Origin: Maylandia zebra | Taxonomy: Eukaryota; Chordata; Actinopteri; Cichliformes; Cichlidae | Length of the DNA stretch: 64,000 bases | Reading direction: 5' to 3' | Assembly (NCBI RefSeq): GCF_041146795.1 | Contig: NC_135169.1 | Span: forward strand, 16,902,352-16,966,351 | Part shown: positions 10,081 to 20,871 of the stretch, piece by piece | Layout: each line of letters starts with the position of its first letter | Numbering within the stretch: the stretch's first letter is position 1 | The notes under the pieces: model-generated | Databases searched by the model: none | Told to the model about the DNA's origin: nothing | What the model saw: the letters and a program-made list of their open reading frames with translations, nothing else | Position numbers and translations under genes: made by a program

Positions 10081-10639
10081 AAAAATTTTTTCTACAATGT
10101 CCTGTTGTTTGTGAAAAAGAAAGAAAAGTAAAAGAAAAGAAGACCCTGCTTCAGAAACAAGCAGAGAGAACACAAGAAGAGCTGACTGTATTGTCAGAGT
10201 TTATCACTCAAATTGTGGAACTGAAGAGAGGACATCACCAGCAAAAGGAAGAATTCAAACAGTTAGAGGAGACTAATAAAGAGCTGGTAGAAAACAAGGA
10301 GAAACTTTGTCTGGTAGAAAATGAAATAGCAAAGAGTGAGAAAGAAAAAGAGACGGACAAAACACAAAGATACTTGGAGGAAAAACAAAGTCTATTAAGT
10401 GTTCAGCGTAAACTGGAGAAGAGAAAGGAAGAACTGGAGAATCTACAACTGAACATGTGGAAACAGCTGCAACATATAAAGGATATACTGAGCAGAATGA
10501 CAGAAAGGAGGTCAAAATTAGAAAACAATTATGAGGTGATCAAGTCGCAGCTGCAGGAGGTAGAAAATCAGTGATTGGTAGTGAGAAAGAATAAATAAAT
10601 GATGTACACTGATTGATTAACCTTACTATCTGACGTGAT

Positions 10640-11200
10640 ATCTTAAATAAGACAATATAAATAATTAAATAAATAAAATAAAACAATCGTTAGTTGCAAA
10701 GAAGAATAATCTAAGAAAGATAGCAATATTTTTTTCAATTTATGATAAATTATATTCATGTTGTTTGAGTAAGAAAGTTTAAAAAGAAAGGAATTATCTC
10801 AATTGACTAAACAGAGAGATGGTGCTGGAAAGGATGCACAGCAGGTCGAGTAAGAAGGAAATGTACTAATGCGTGAAGAGGGTATGCTGAGAAAAAGGAA
10901 AGAGTACTCTGAGGAGATGATGAATAAAGAAAATGAGAGGGGATGATGGGTGGACAGAAGTTAATGAATCAGGAAGTGCAGAGGATTAGTAAGGAGGAAG
11001 TTAGGGTAGCTATAGAAAGACAGTTGGTCAGGATTCCATACCTGTAGAGGTATGGAAGTCTGGTAAAAAGGCCAGTTGACTTTTTCACTAGATTTTTTTT
11101 TAACAGTCTTGGAGAGTGAGAGGACGCATGAGGAATTGAGATACTGGATGATGTGCAGAGCTGTGGAAATGAAAAACAATTAAATTTGATTCAGAATATG
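10640..11200 (+). other. 3' flank of pseudogene B, duplicated at 57530-57880
   Basis: Words such as tatcttaaa, ttatgataaatt(a/g)tattcat, agagagat, ggaaatgtactaatgc and gaagtgcagaggattagtaagg occur in the same order after the orphan exon at 57290. The two are paralogous flanks. Confidence 0.6.
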
Positions 11201-11689
11201 TTGTTAATAAAAAAAACAGAAAAGAGAACTGCTCAAGCAAGGAAGAAAGCTGAAAGGAACAAATGTTTATTTAAATGAACACCTAATCAAGAGAAATACA
11301 GACATTGCAAGACAAGCAAGAATATTAAGAAAACAGAAGAAAATACAGTCAACTTGGATGTCAGATTGTAAGATATTCATTAAATTAAATGGAACACCAG
11401 AGCAGGCAAAAGTTCTAGTCATCAAAGCGATGACAGATCTATAAAAATATAACTAATAAATCATAATGCAAAGCAGTGCTAAATATGATGGCACTTGTCT
11501 AAGTTTCACAACCAACTCAGATGTCTGACAGTTTCATGTAACAATAGATAGATATTGACAATAGGACATATGTATGTCCTGGTGTATGACAGCAATATAG
11601 ATCCTGATTGTAATTTCTTTAACAATAAGATAAATGAATGAAATTATTATAGACAATTTAAAAAGAAAATAAAGGTAGAAAAGGGTATA

Positions 11690-11905
11690 ACAATGGTTCA
11701 CTTTAATAGAGGAAGCCTATATGCAAACTTTCAATCCATCAAAGAAACCAATATACAGTTTAAACAGCCATTCAAGATGATAGCCATATCAGAGACCTGG
11801 ATAACTCCTGAAAAAGAAGCAGACTTAAATAAATAAACGGATATGAATTCCTTCATTTAGACAGGGTCAACAAAAAAGGAGGTATTTCAATATTGCTTCG
11901 AGGTA
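11690..11905 (+). pseudogene. LINE endonuclease N-terminal fragment
   Basis: Frames give HFNRGSLYANFQSIKE, FKMIAISETWITPEKEAD and a stop, then GYEFLHLDRVNKKGGISILL. This matches the start of the apurinic-type endonuclease of fish LINEs (N, E and GG motifs). Short and interrupted. Confidence 0.65.
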
Positions 11906-12566
11906 GCAAAAAGCGCTCATGGAGCTGGATTCTGCAAACCTTTCAGCCAAGGTTCAGAGACTGAAGAATCACCTCTGTGCATTGTAGATGACTACATTTC
12001 ACAAAATGGGACTTTTTAAATGGATATCCATCAAAAGGTTCATGCATTGCCTTGATATGATGTCATTTCCATTGTAGAGAAAGCATTTTTGGACTAACAA
12101 AATCTCAAATATGTCAAAAAAAGCAAAGGGAAATGTTCTAAAAAATAACCATAACCTGAAGATGTTTTTCATACAGGCCAGTAACCTGAGGAAGGGTCTA
12201 AGCTTGTTCTTGTGTTATCACAGTTCCTGTGTAATTTACTAGGGGATGGAACATAAACCATGAGCCTTTTTTCATTGTTTTGTTCATTTTGTTTTTTAAA
12301 TAATCTGACCTTCTGTGTTTGCTCTCCTGGTTTGCCATTTATCCTTCAAGTATGTAAGGCTTTGAGCTAAAAGGGAAAAGACCCTTGTCTTTTTAGTGCT
12401 TGTTTATTTCGAGTTATTGCCATGTTCATGAAAATAAATTGTTCATTTGGAAAAATGTTAACATGTGGTCATTTATTCATAAATGTATTACAAAACACAC
12501 AACTACATGTTAGTTTGTTTGGTTTTTTAGACATAGACTACCAGAGAAATACAATAACATTCATAT
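11906..12566. other. Unassigned intergenic DNA
   Basis: No coding structure supported. A region near 12180-12260 contains GAGGAAGGGTCTAAGC-like words that may be repeat-derived. Confidence 0.3.
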
Positions 12567-12569
12567 TTG

Positions 12570-12705
12570 AATGTTAGGGGGCGATCGTGGCTCAAGAGTT
12601 GGCAGTTGGTGTTCGTCTTGTAATTGGAAGGTTGCCGGTTCGAGCCACAGCTCCAACAGTCTCGGTCATTGTGTCCTTGGGCAAGATGCTTCACCCGAAA
12701 CTATA
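12570..12705 (+). mobile_element. tRNA-derived SINE
   Basis: An A-box-like stretch (TGGCTCAAGAGTTGG) is followed by a perfect B box (GGTTCGAGCC) about 50 nt later, then a non-tRNA body containing CCTTGGGCAAGATGCTTCACCC. It lacks an acceptor stem, so it is a SINE rather than a tRNA gene. Confidence 0.7.
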
Positions 12706-12834
12706 CTGTGGTGGGGTTTGTTTGTTTTGCTTTACTTTTGCTTTATATGTTGTTTGTGTAATTTAAGACTAAAAGAAAATTAAATGAATGAGAGTTAAAA
12801 CTTGATATAAATAATATGATATAAAACTTGGGTA

Positions 12835-12952
12835 TAGGTCCAAATAAGTGTATACTTCTGCCTACTCCTTTTCAAACAAAAGAATGGAATGATATTTTGT
12901 AATGATTGTAAATGTACGTTTGAAATAAAAATGAACTGAACTGAACTGAATA
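12835..12952 (+). mobile_element. LINE 3' end with (AACTG)n tail
   Basis: Ends in gaaataaaaatgaactgaac with AACTG repeated, preceded by a pyrimidine-rich cctactccttttcaaacaaa block of the kind seen at fish LINE 3' ends. Confidence 0.5.
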
Positions 12953-13960
12953 TATAAATCTACAGTGCATGAAAGTTCAAAATAACCAAAATGAGAAAAA
13001 AGGAAAAATGCAGGAAATATATTTCAGAAAAGAAGATTATTCTATTGAGAAGGATCATTTTATTAATGTTTCTCTCTTGATTAGTATCTAGAGTATAGTA
13101 TAGTATAACTATCTTAAAAAAAATGTGTTAAGAAATGCAGCAAAAACGGGGCAGAACATATTGTACACCTATACATGTGCGTGACATTTTAATGGCAATT
13201 TCTGTATTTTGTGGTTTGGAGAATTTTGTTGATCTGAAAGCAAATTATATTTTTTACAATTTATGAGCTACCATAAGATTTGGCTTGGGATCACCTGATA
13301 GTCTGTCGATAGTCATCTATTTGTGTGATTTTTCTTTTATGGCAATAAAAGTTCTCTTTCACCCTTTTTCTTTTGTCTTGTCCTCATTTAAAATAAGAAC
13401 ATTTAGTGGCCTCCATCCCCACTAAAAAATCCATGTGTGAGAATTTGTGAAATTTGAATTCACAGTTTTAACAGAATTCTAACAAAAGCATTGGCTTTCT
13501 CTCAAATTTCCAAAAGCAAACAAACAAAACCTGTTTTCCCATTTCCATTCAGCTCTCCCACACTTCCATTTAATGGTACAGGTATTGTCATTATACTATT
13601 ACTCTGATCTGGGCTGTGATAGTAGGCTTTTTTTTTCTTCTTTATTTGCCTGTCTTTTGTGGCAGAGTAGCAATCAGAATTATTGTCTGATCTGGCAGAG
13701 GCTTACAACACTTTCTCATTTGGCCCAACATGAAAAGTCTAACCCACGCAACAAAGAAAATTTGAACTACTTGTTTTGCATCAGAAACACTAGCAAAATA
13801 AAGATTGTCCTTAGCAGCCAGAAGCAGGAAGAATGCCACACCGAGGATGTGGAATAATGGGTGAAAAATTTCTTCGAGAGACAACATACTCAAGCAAAAA
13901 AAATAAAATAAAATAGTGGCACTGATCACAGCCACAGAAACAGCAATTTGAAACAAAAAT
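12953..13960. other. Intergenic DNA with duplicated segment
   Basis: 13110-13370 is the paralogue of 7160-7400. The remainder has no recognisable gene; open frames near 13573-13956 have no domain and lie on both strands. Confidence 0.4.
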
Positions 13961-13961
13961 C

Positions 13962-14115
13962 AGAATCAGCATACTTTATTACTCCCTAAGGAAATTATGT
14001 GGGTTACAGTTGCTTCAAATACAGTAACATTAACAGAAACAGAAACAGACTAGACTATTTAACAATACAAAATGTTACAGATTTACAGATTTAAGAAATA
14101 GCACAATATATACAA
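13962..14115 (-). mobile_element. LINE 3' tail fragment (reverse orientation)
   Basis: The plus strand starts aatcagaatcagcatacttt, the complement of a LINE 3' terminus ending in a TTCTGATT tandem tail. Related tails start at 44541, 58748 and near 62068. Confidence 0.6.
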
Positions 14116-14369
14116 ATCACTCAATAATAAATATCAAGAATTGACAGAGGCGATTAATAACAACATCGCAGATGTGGAAGCAGAGCAACTGCTGCCGAAA
14201 GTTTTGTCCTTTCTCAGTAATGCAAAGCCCCCAGCATCCAACATCGGCATGGAGGAAAGCAATGTCAAGATCATCATTGTCCTTCCAGTAGACAAGGGTA
14301 GGTGCACGGTTTTGCTGAACCAGAAAGACTATCATGAAAAAAATTTGTCACTGCTCAGTGACAAAAATA

Positions 14370-15930
14370 CAGGGAGTGCAGAATTATTAGGCAAGTTGTA
14401 TTTTTGAGGAATAATTTTATTATTGAACAACAACCATGTTCTCAATGAACCCAAAAAACTCATTAATATCAAAGCTGAATGTTTTTGGAAGTAGTTTTTA
14501 GTTTGTTTTTAGTTTTAGCTATTTTAGGGGGATATCTGTGTGTGCAGGTGACTATTACTGTGCATAATTATTAGGCAACTTAACAAAAAACAAATATATA
14601 CCCATTTCAATTATTTATTTTTACCAGTGACACCAATATAACATCTCCACATTCACAAATATACATTTCTGACATTCAAAAACAAAACAAAAACAAATCA
14701 GCAACCAATATAGCCACCTTTCTTTGCAAGGACACTCAAAAGCCTGCCATCCATGGATTCTGTCAGTGTTTTGATCTGTTCACCATCAACATTGCGTGCA
14801 GCAGCAACCACAGCCTCCCAGACACTGTTCAGAGAGGTGTACTGTTTTCCCTCCTTGTAAATCTCACATTTGATGATGGACCACAGGTTCTCAATGGGGT
14901 TCAGATCAGGTGAACAAGGAGGCCATGTCATTAGTTTTTCTTCTTTTATACCCTTTCTTGCCAGCCACGCTGTGGAGTACTTGGACGCGTGTGATGGAGC
15001 ATTGTCCTGCATGAAAATCATGTTTTTCTTGAAGGATGCAGACTTCTTCCTGTACCACTGCTTGAAGAAGGTGTCTTCCAGAAACTGGCAGTAGGACTGG
15101 GAGTTGAGCTTGACTCCATCCTCAACCCGAAAAGGCCCCACAAGCTCATCTTTGATGATACCAGCCCAAACCAGTACTCCACCTCCACCTTGCTGGCGTC
15201 TGAGTCGGACTGGAGCTCTCTGCCCTTTACCAATCCAGCCACGGGCCCATCCATCTGGCCCATCAAGACTCACTCTCATTTCATCAGTCCATAAAACCTT
15301 AGAAAAACCAGTCTTGAGATATTTCTTGGCCCAGTCTTGACGTTTCAGCTTGTGTGTCTTGTTCAGTGGTGGTCGTCTTTCAGCCTTTCTTACCTTGGCC
15401 ATGTCTCTGAGTATTGCACCTTGTGCTTTTGGGCACTCCAGTGATGTTGCAGCTCTGAAATATGGCCAAACTGGTGGCAAGTGGCATCTTGGCAGCTGCA
15501 CGCTTGACTTTTCTCAGTTCATGGGCAGTTATTTTGCGCCTTGGTTTTTCCACACGGTTCTTGCGACCCTGTTGACTATTTTGAATGAAACGCTTGATTG
15601 TTCGATGATCACGCTTCAGAAGCTTTGCAATTTTGAGACTGCTGCATCCCTCTGCAAGATATCTCACTATTTTTGACTTTTCTGAGCCTGTCAAGTCCTT
15701 CTTTTGACCCATTTTGCCAAAGGAAAGGACGTTGCCTAATAATTATGCACACCTGATATAGGGTGTTGATGTCATTAGACCACACCCCTTCTCATTACAG
15801 AGATGCACATCACTTAATATGCTTAATTGGTAGTAGGCTTTCGAGCCTATACAGCTTTGAGTAAGACAACATGCATGAAGAGGATGATGTGGACAAAATA
15901 CTCATTTGCCTAATAATTCTGCACTCCCTG
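14370..15930 (-). mobile_element. Tc1/mariner transposon, 1561 bp, DD37E spacing
   Basis: Inverted termini CAGGGAGTGCAGAATTATTAGG... are exact over more than 20 nt and flanked by TA duplications (14368-14369, 15931-15932). It carries one transposase gene on the minus strand. It is complete end to end and inserted in a Penelope fragment. The near-perfect ends suggest a young insertion. Confidence 0.93.
14698..15712 (-). pseudogene. Tc1 transposase, one frameshift
   Basis: Start at 15712 (MGQKKDLTGSEKSKIVRYL), with an HTH N-terminal domain and a GRKNRVEKPRRK basic linker. The reading frame shifts around 15420-15430. The C-terminal frame then runs to 14698 with all three catalytic acids visible: D in LWTDEM, D in FMQDNAPSH and E in [10 protein letters not shown] count 37 residues between the second D and the E, the spacing reported for the DD37E/TRT group of Tc1 elements; the assignment rests on that count. 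Apart from the frameshift the protein looks complete (about 335 aa), so the lesion is recent or a sequencing error. Confidence 0.85.
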
Positions 15931-16039
15931 TAGTTATCAGCCCCTGACATGATACCGAGGAAATAGTTACAGGAAGAGGGTGATAGACTGTCTGAATCAG
16001 CCAGAACAAAATTAAAAATGCTTTTCGGGAGCTGGGCTC

Positions 16040-16490
16040 ATTTAAGATAGACTAATGCAAAGTAAAACAAAAAATTGTCCTGCAGATCAACTTGTGCTGC
16101 CACCCAGATGATGTCTTTCTCAGGTAATGTCCTTCTTATTTCACCAAGGACAACACAAAAATGCTTTTTGCATACAATCAGAAATCATGCCAGTTGTCTA
16201 AAGGTCTGTGTACCACACTGAGATATCTGCAGTTCAGACCCCTCACCCGCTGAAAACATTTGGAATTTCATGAAGCAAAAACAAAATGAAAATTAAAAAA
16301 ATAATAATTTTAACTACTTAAATAGCACTTTTCTATTCTAAACTCACAGAACGTTTTACTACAGGGCTCATTTACCTAATCACACTTACATTTATACAGG
16401 AACTTGTTTCTGTAACTACATGGATGGACATATCACAGGCAACTCAAAGTTATGTATCTTGCACCAGAGTACTTTGACATGCTGACTGGA
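16040..16490. other. Unassigned sequence between transposon fragments
   Basis: No gene recognised. Parts may be further Penelope or LINE debris (for example a decayed ACCAAGGACAACACAAAAATG block near 16150), but no frame is intact. Confidence 0.3.
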
Positions 16491-16493
16491 GTA

Positions 16494-16610
16494 GCACAGG
16501 ATCTTAGCTTGGTCATTCTCCACAACCCTTGGGGGCGTCTCCCATTTAGACCTCAGGACTTCCAGGCCGTATTCGGCACAGATGTTTCTGTATACTATAC
16601 TTGATTATGG
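16494..16610 (-). pseudogene. LINE fragment with YRNICAEYGLEV motif
   Basis: The minus strand from about 16600 reads YRNICAEYGLEVLRSKWETP, then PRVVENDQAKIL. In fish R2/R4-like LINEs this comes just before the DKMVxANQxDIVVVDK stretch seen at 6590, so this is probably another copy of the same family. Only about 35 codons survive. Confidence 0.55.
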
Positions 16611-16689
16611 TGTTCCATGTACAGTGGCTTGCAAAACATTGTGGTTATTGTGATTAATTGTGTGATTAACCTTGTTGAGGATGAGGGGC

Positions 16690-16960
16690 TACTTGAAATA
16701 AATCACATAATATTCAACGACTGCACATCTGAATTTCCTTTGAGACCCTCCACTGTAACCAAGATACACAACTTGTATGAAGAAAAGAAGGCCAAAGTCG
16801 AGGAGGCTTTGGGGCACACCGACACAGTTGACCAAGTTCACCAGAGGCAATTGAACTTCTCTAAGCAATCACAGTTACCTTGGGGTAACAGCACATTTTC
16901 TTTTCAACTCAGTGGGAACTTGTTGTGACTGTTATGAAGATGGGGAAGAGGCACTTCGCT
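16690..16960 (+). pseudogene. hAT (ZBED-type) transposase fragment
   Basis: FPLRPSTVTKIHNLYEEKKA and KVEEALGHTDTV, then in another frame NHSYLGVTAHFLFN. These correspond to the segment of ZBED1-like hAT transposases just before and at the DYWTS...YLGVTAH region. The catalytic first acid and the dimerisation domain are missing. Confidence 0.55.
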
Positions 16961-18337
16961 GACATATGACCCGAGTACTTTATGCAGGTAGCTTGACAGT
17001 CATTCACCATGTGAGAGGTTGTCAGGGAGTTTTTAATGTTTTATTTGATTATGCTTCACATGTTATGTTATACTTATGTTCACATATTTCAACAGACAGC
17101 TTTCTGTAGAAACAGGAAGCTGACCCTGTGACTGTAGACATTTACCGCAAGAGACCAGTACAGAAATACACATCCGCAGAAGTTGACTTGCATTATGCTA
17201 TTCTTAGAAATGGACTTGTAGCACACACACTTTGTGACACACACACACACACACACAGCTTACACACAGACAGCATCAGGACCTGCGTAACAGGAAATGT
17301 GATTATATTTGCATATTGACGATGTAACCTATAAAAATAAACGAATGCTGCAGTTCGGTGTGTCTCTCTGTCTGAGATTCCGCACGTTATCAGTAACAAG
17401 TGTCTCAGTGTTGTTTATTCACCTGACTGTTTGTTAACTATAAATCTCTAACAGAGGTTATTTTCACTTGCTGGGCATGTTGTTCAGAAGAAGCAAGCTG
17501 CCCTGTCACCTGAAAATGCCAAAATGCTTGTCTGTTTGAGCAACTGGTTCATGGCAAAGAAACAAAATAATAGGGGAAACCCATGTACTGTATGTTTTAG
17601 TTCTGTTTTGTCATTGTTTCTCCTGTTTTATTACAAAAAAAGAAGAGGGAAGAAGCTTGGGTTGCTCAGCCTCTGCTAAATACAACTGGAGAGGAAAAAG
17701 AAGTATAGCCAAACTGTTTTATTCAAAGACACTGAAGGTATAAATTATAACCTAACTGCACTTTATAGACTTATGCATTACCCCATTGTTACATATGCAT
17801 TTTATTTATTGTATTTTTATTTTTAATTTTTTATTGTGTCTCCCTGTTTTGATTCTGCATAGATGGGAATATATTTTGTGAGCCTTAACTGTGTCTAATG
17901 GTAAATTAAACAGTTACATTGTGTGGGGGTATAGGCTAAAGTTTCCTTTCAGCATATTTTTGAGTACTCAGTACCTTTGAGGTTTTTCTGAAGAATATTT
18001 TGGACTTTTCATTGTATTTTTCATTGTTTTGAATTGTTGCAATAAAATAAACATATTTGCATAAAGCAAGTTTATTTTTCCACTCCCATACTGTTAAGTT
18101 AGAAACATGAAGTATATCCTGTTAAAATTCCTTTAGAACAGATTAAAAAATATGTGATTGATTTGTAATTAATCATGAGTTAACTATTGATAAGTATGCA
18201 ATTCATTGCGACTAAACATTTTAATCAACTGACAGCTCTAATATGTAGGTTTTTCCAATGTAAAAAAAAAGTTTTGATATATTGTTTTTAATTAAAAAAA
18301 AGCGATATAGCCTCATTGAACCATGTGAGCAGTAAAC

Positions 18338-18368
<31 letters not shown>

Positions 18369-19356
18369 GAAGGAAAAAAAGTTCCCATCACACAAAACAT
18401 TGACTGAAATGATTAGTAGTGGACTGGATGATATATGTTTATAGGAACTTTTTGGTTTCTGATACTTTTGGCTAACTAAACATGTCCTGGGTCAATGTAA
18501 ATGTCCTGGTCATATATTATTTAGCTTAAAACTTTGATAACCATAATCTTTACATGAGATCCTGGGGATCCTTGCTGTACAGATTTACTAATACTAAAAT
18601 GAGCTATAAACAAAGGGGTGTGCACATGGCCATGCCATCCATCCTTTTCTGCCCTCTACTGTAAATCAACTTGCTGCACAGCTACCCTTTGCAATACTCT
18701 TCCTCATTATTCCAAAAATCAAGAAAATAAATACCTAATAATTGCATATTTTTTCAGTTTAACAAATCAGTATTGTTGTGGCTTATTTGCAGTGGATACA
18801 CTACTGTAGTTAGTATATAACAATAACTAACTCCATCTTTCTTTCTTTCATTTTATTTATGCATATTTTTTTTATTTTGCAGAAGCGACTTACTGTAGTA
18901 TTAAATAGTGTTTACTTAAGACTGCAATAAAATATATAATAAAAAAGACTGCTACAAAAGCACAAAAAATCTATTAAAATGTAATAAACAAACATAAATA
19001 TTAAAAATATATATATAATTCTCTATGTACGTTTTCTCTCAGGTTGTCCAGTTCTGCAGCTGTTCTGTCATATTACTGTCTCCCCAAAAACACTTGTTTT
19101 GTGATTTTTTTTTTAAACTTTTGCTATGTTTTTTGTTTCTCTTGTGTTTTATTGAAACTTGTGGTGTCTTTGTGTGTGGTCTATTTCTTTTCTTCAGTAG
19201 TGTTTTTCCATACAGCATTTTCCAGCATTTCTGTATTTGCTAGGGTTTTATTAACTTGCAAAAGATTTGACCTTTCAGGGTCATGGTAATAGAAATCTTC
19301 TATATTTTGAAATAATCACTATTGTCTCTACCTGCTCTAAAATACTGTAAAGTACT
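16961..19356. other. Gene-poor AT-rich stretch with simple repeats
   Basis: Holds a (CA)n run at 17237-17260 and a poly-C/poly-A tract at 18340-18369. No exon or domain could be supported; open frames on both strands lack recognisable motifs. Confidence 0.45.
18340..18369. repeat. Poly-C followed by poly-A
   Basis: About 19 C then about 10 A. Length is likely polymorphic and prone to sequencing error. Confidence 0.9.
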
Positions 19357-19589
19357 TGTTACCGCCCCACGAAGAGGTCTAGGGGTTTGAGTGTGGGGAC
19401 CGGTAACAAATGGGTCCAGAACAGAATGAAAGGAAACCAGACAGAGGTGTTCAGTACATAACATAGCTGGACTGGCCATCGGGCATACCGGGCATTTGCC
19501 CAGTGGGCCGCTGGCGACTTTTTGTTTTTATGGGCCGATCGATTCTTTTTTTTTTTTTTTTTGGAAGGGTATAAGGTGTTGGATTGGCC

Positions 19590-19921
19590 AATTGGTCATG
19601 ATCGACTCTGGGCTGGACCAAATACAGCCGAGGAGGTCAGATGCACCCTCCCCCTTGTTTAGCAATCTTATAGACGAACTAAAGCAAATAGAGAACAAAA
19701 AAAGGAAAGGAGGTGCAGAAAAAATTAGGGCCAAAAAGAAACAAGCCCTTCAGGCAGACGCTGCTAAATGTGTAAAAATAACTGAATTGTTTGGCGGTAG
19801 CTATGGCATAGCTTTCACAGATTTAGCAACATCAGCAAGTGGTGGAGGCCAGCAGGTGGATAAGGGAAAGGAGAGACCTGAGGCGGCCGCCAGTCATAGT
19901 GGCAGAGGAACTGAACTTCAG
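19590..19921 (+). pseudogene. hAT transposase N-terminal exon
   Basis: The open frame includes SGLDQIQPRRSDAPSP, then DELKQIENKKRKGGAEKI and KKKQALQADAAKCVKITELF, ending GTELQ at a consensus donor (gtaagaaat) at 19922. The lysine-rich KRKGGAEK..A..C.K block resembles the N-terminal exon of fish ZMYM/TTF-type hAT transposases. The exon start is unclear; the frame is open from about 19496. Without the catalytic part it cannot encode an active enzyme. Confidence 0.6.
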
Positions 19922-19948
19922 GTAAGAAATTATGACCTGCTGTCTATC

Positions 19949-20871
19949 CAGGGCTCTAGAGTGCGACCAATTTGGTCGCAGATGCGACTGATTTTTGCGC
20001 TGATCCTGAGCTGCAGGTTTTGTCTCTCTCCAACCAAAATTCACCGAGCTGAATTTTGCCGTTTTGCTTCCACGACTATTAAAATCACACTTCATGCACA
20101 GCTAGCTCTCTCTCTATCTCTCTCTGTACTTCAAGAACAGTTTCCCGTCTCCAATCTCTGTTTTCTGTATTATTCATTCGCTTATTACCCACCAGTCTAC
20201 CGTTGTTTACAGCGCTGTGGCTGCTGTCTTTTTCTTTTCTTTTTTTCACTTAAATGACCTCGGACAAGAAAGCCTATTTTTTCTGTTTTTCAATACTGAA
20301 GTAATTTAAACTTTATATGCAGAACATTGTAGAATATTTCTAAGGTTATCTGCTATAAAAAGCCAGACCAGGAAAATCTCCTTCATGTTTTTCTGTGTTT
20401 TATTCTCAGTTACTTTCACACAAAGGCATCTGCTGTGATGTTCACAATTCTGATGAAGTCAGTACTGATAAATGATCAGAATTATAATATTTCTGACTGT
20501 CTGAGGCTAAATTGAATCGAATCGGGACTTTGAAAACCGGAATCGAATGGATTATAGAAATCCTTGATGATACCCAGCCCTAGTGAGCAGCCTAGGCACG
20601 ACAGAAGTGGATGTAGCTGTAATAGGAAAAGAACTATTGCTAACTTTTCTGTTAAGTTAAGGCCTGATCCTTCTGAAATTCATAGCCAGTGCTCTGACAC
20701 GGTGTCATCAATCTTTGAATGCTGAAAAAGCACAGTGTATCCAGAAAAACACATTATATTATATCAATTATTATAAAATTTGTGTGCGCCTAACTTTTGT
20801 GCCGGTACGCCTAACTTTTTAAAGTTAGGCGTACCGGTACGCCCATGGCAAAAAGTTAGTCTAGAGCCCTG
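19949..20871. mobile_element. Nested DNA element, 923 bp
   Basis: Begins CAGGGCTCTAGA and ends TCTAGAGCCCTG (perfect 12-bp inverted repeat). Both sides carry CTATC, a probable 5-bp target duplication. It has a subterminal GCGACCAATTTGGTCGC palindrome on the left and a large palindrome near the right end, but no transposase. It lies within the intron of the outer hAT element. Confidence 0.75.
20802..20843. repeat. Near-perfect palindrome (hairpin)
   Basis: Arms GTACGCCTAACTTT and AAAGTTAGGCGTAC flank a two-base centre, with outer bases (ccg/cgg) extending the pairing. It lies within the nested element at 19949-20871. Confidence 0.8.

Larger units (their letters stand above)
7960..10574 (+). 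pseudogene. Pseudogene B: decayed copy of the coiled-coil membrane protein gene
   Basis: Every exon of the family can be traced, but some are broken. A non-coding first exon ends at 8063 with donor gtatgc and aligns with the gene C exon ending at 52663. Exon 1 (about 8331-8437) aligns with gene C 53287-53394, but the start codon has changed to ATA, it has in-frame stops and the donor is lost. No exon 2 is seen. Exon 3 (about 8654-8756) retains a shortened TM (VCGLSCGLVCIAFKWWICKK) and a good donor. Exon 4 (about 10128-10574) encodes an open coiled coil, but its acceptor region is poor. A hAT-type element (8834-9580) sits in intron 3. An ATG at 8654 could in principle start a 5'-shortened protein, so residual expression is possible. 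Confidence 0.7.
14120..16030 (+). pseudogene. Penelope-like element RT fragment, split by a Tc1 insertion
   Basis: Left part (14140-14367): TEAINNNIADVEAEQLLPKV, KPPASNIGMEESNVKII and VLPVDKGRCTVLLNQKDYHE, ending SLLSDKN. This is the N-terminal side of a Penelope-like reverse transcriptase (the IxxADKGxxxVVL motif, here with PVDKG). Right part (15933 to about 16030) continues with HDTEEIVTG-type codons in degraded frames. The Tc1 element 14370-15930 separates the two. C-terminal GIY-YIG pieces of Penelope elements lie at 43908-44250 and 46930-47235. Confidence 0.7.

Noticed and set aside
12570..12705. tRNA gene (A and B boxes); likewise 43435-43725, 62055-62262 and 62887-63211
   Set aside because: No acceptor-stem pairing or cloverleaf. 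The body and tail are those of SINEs.
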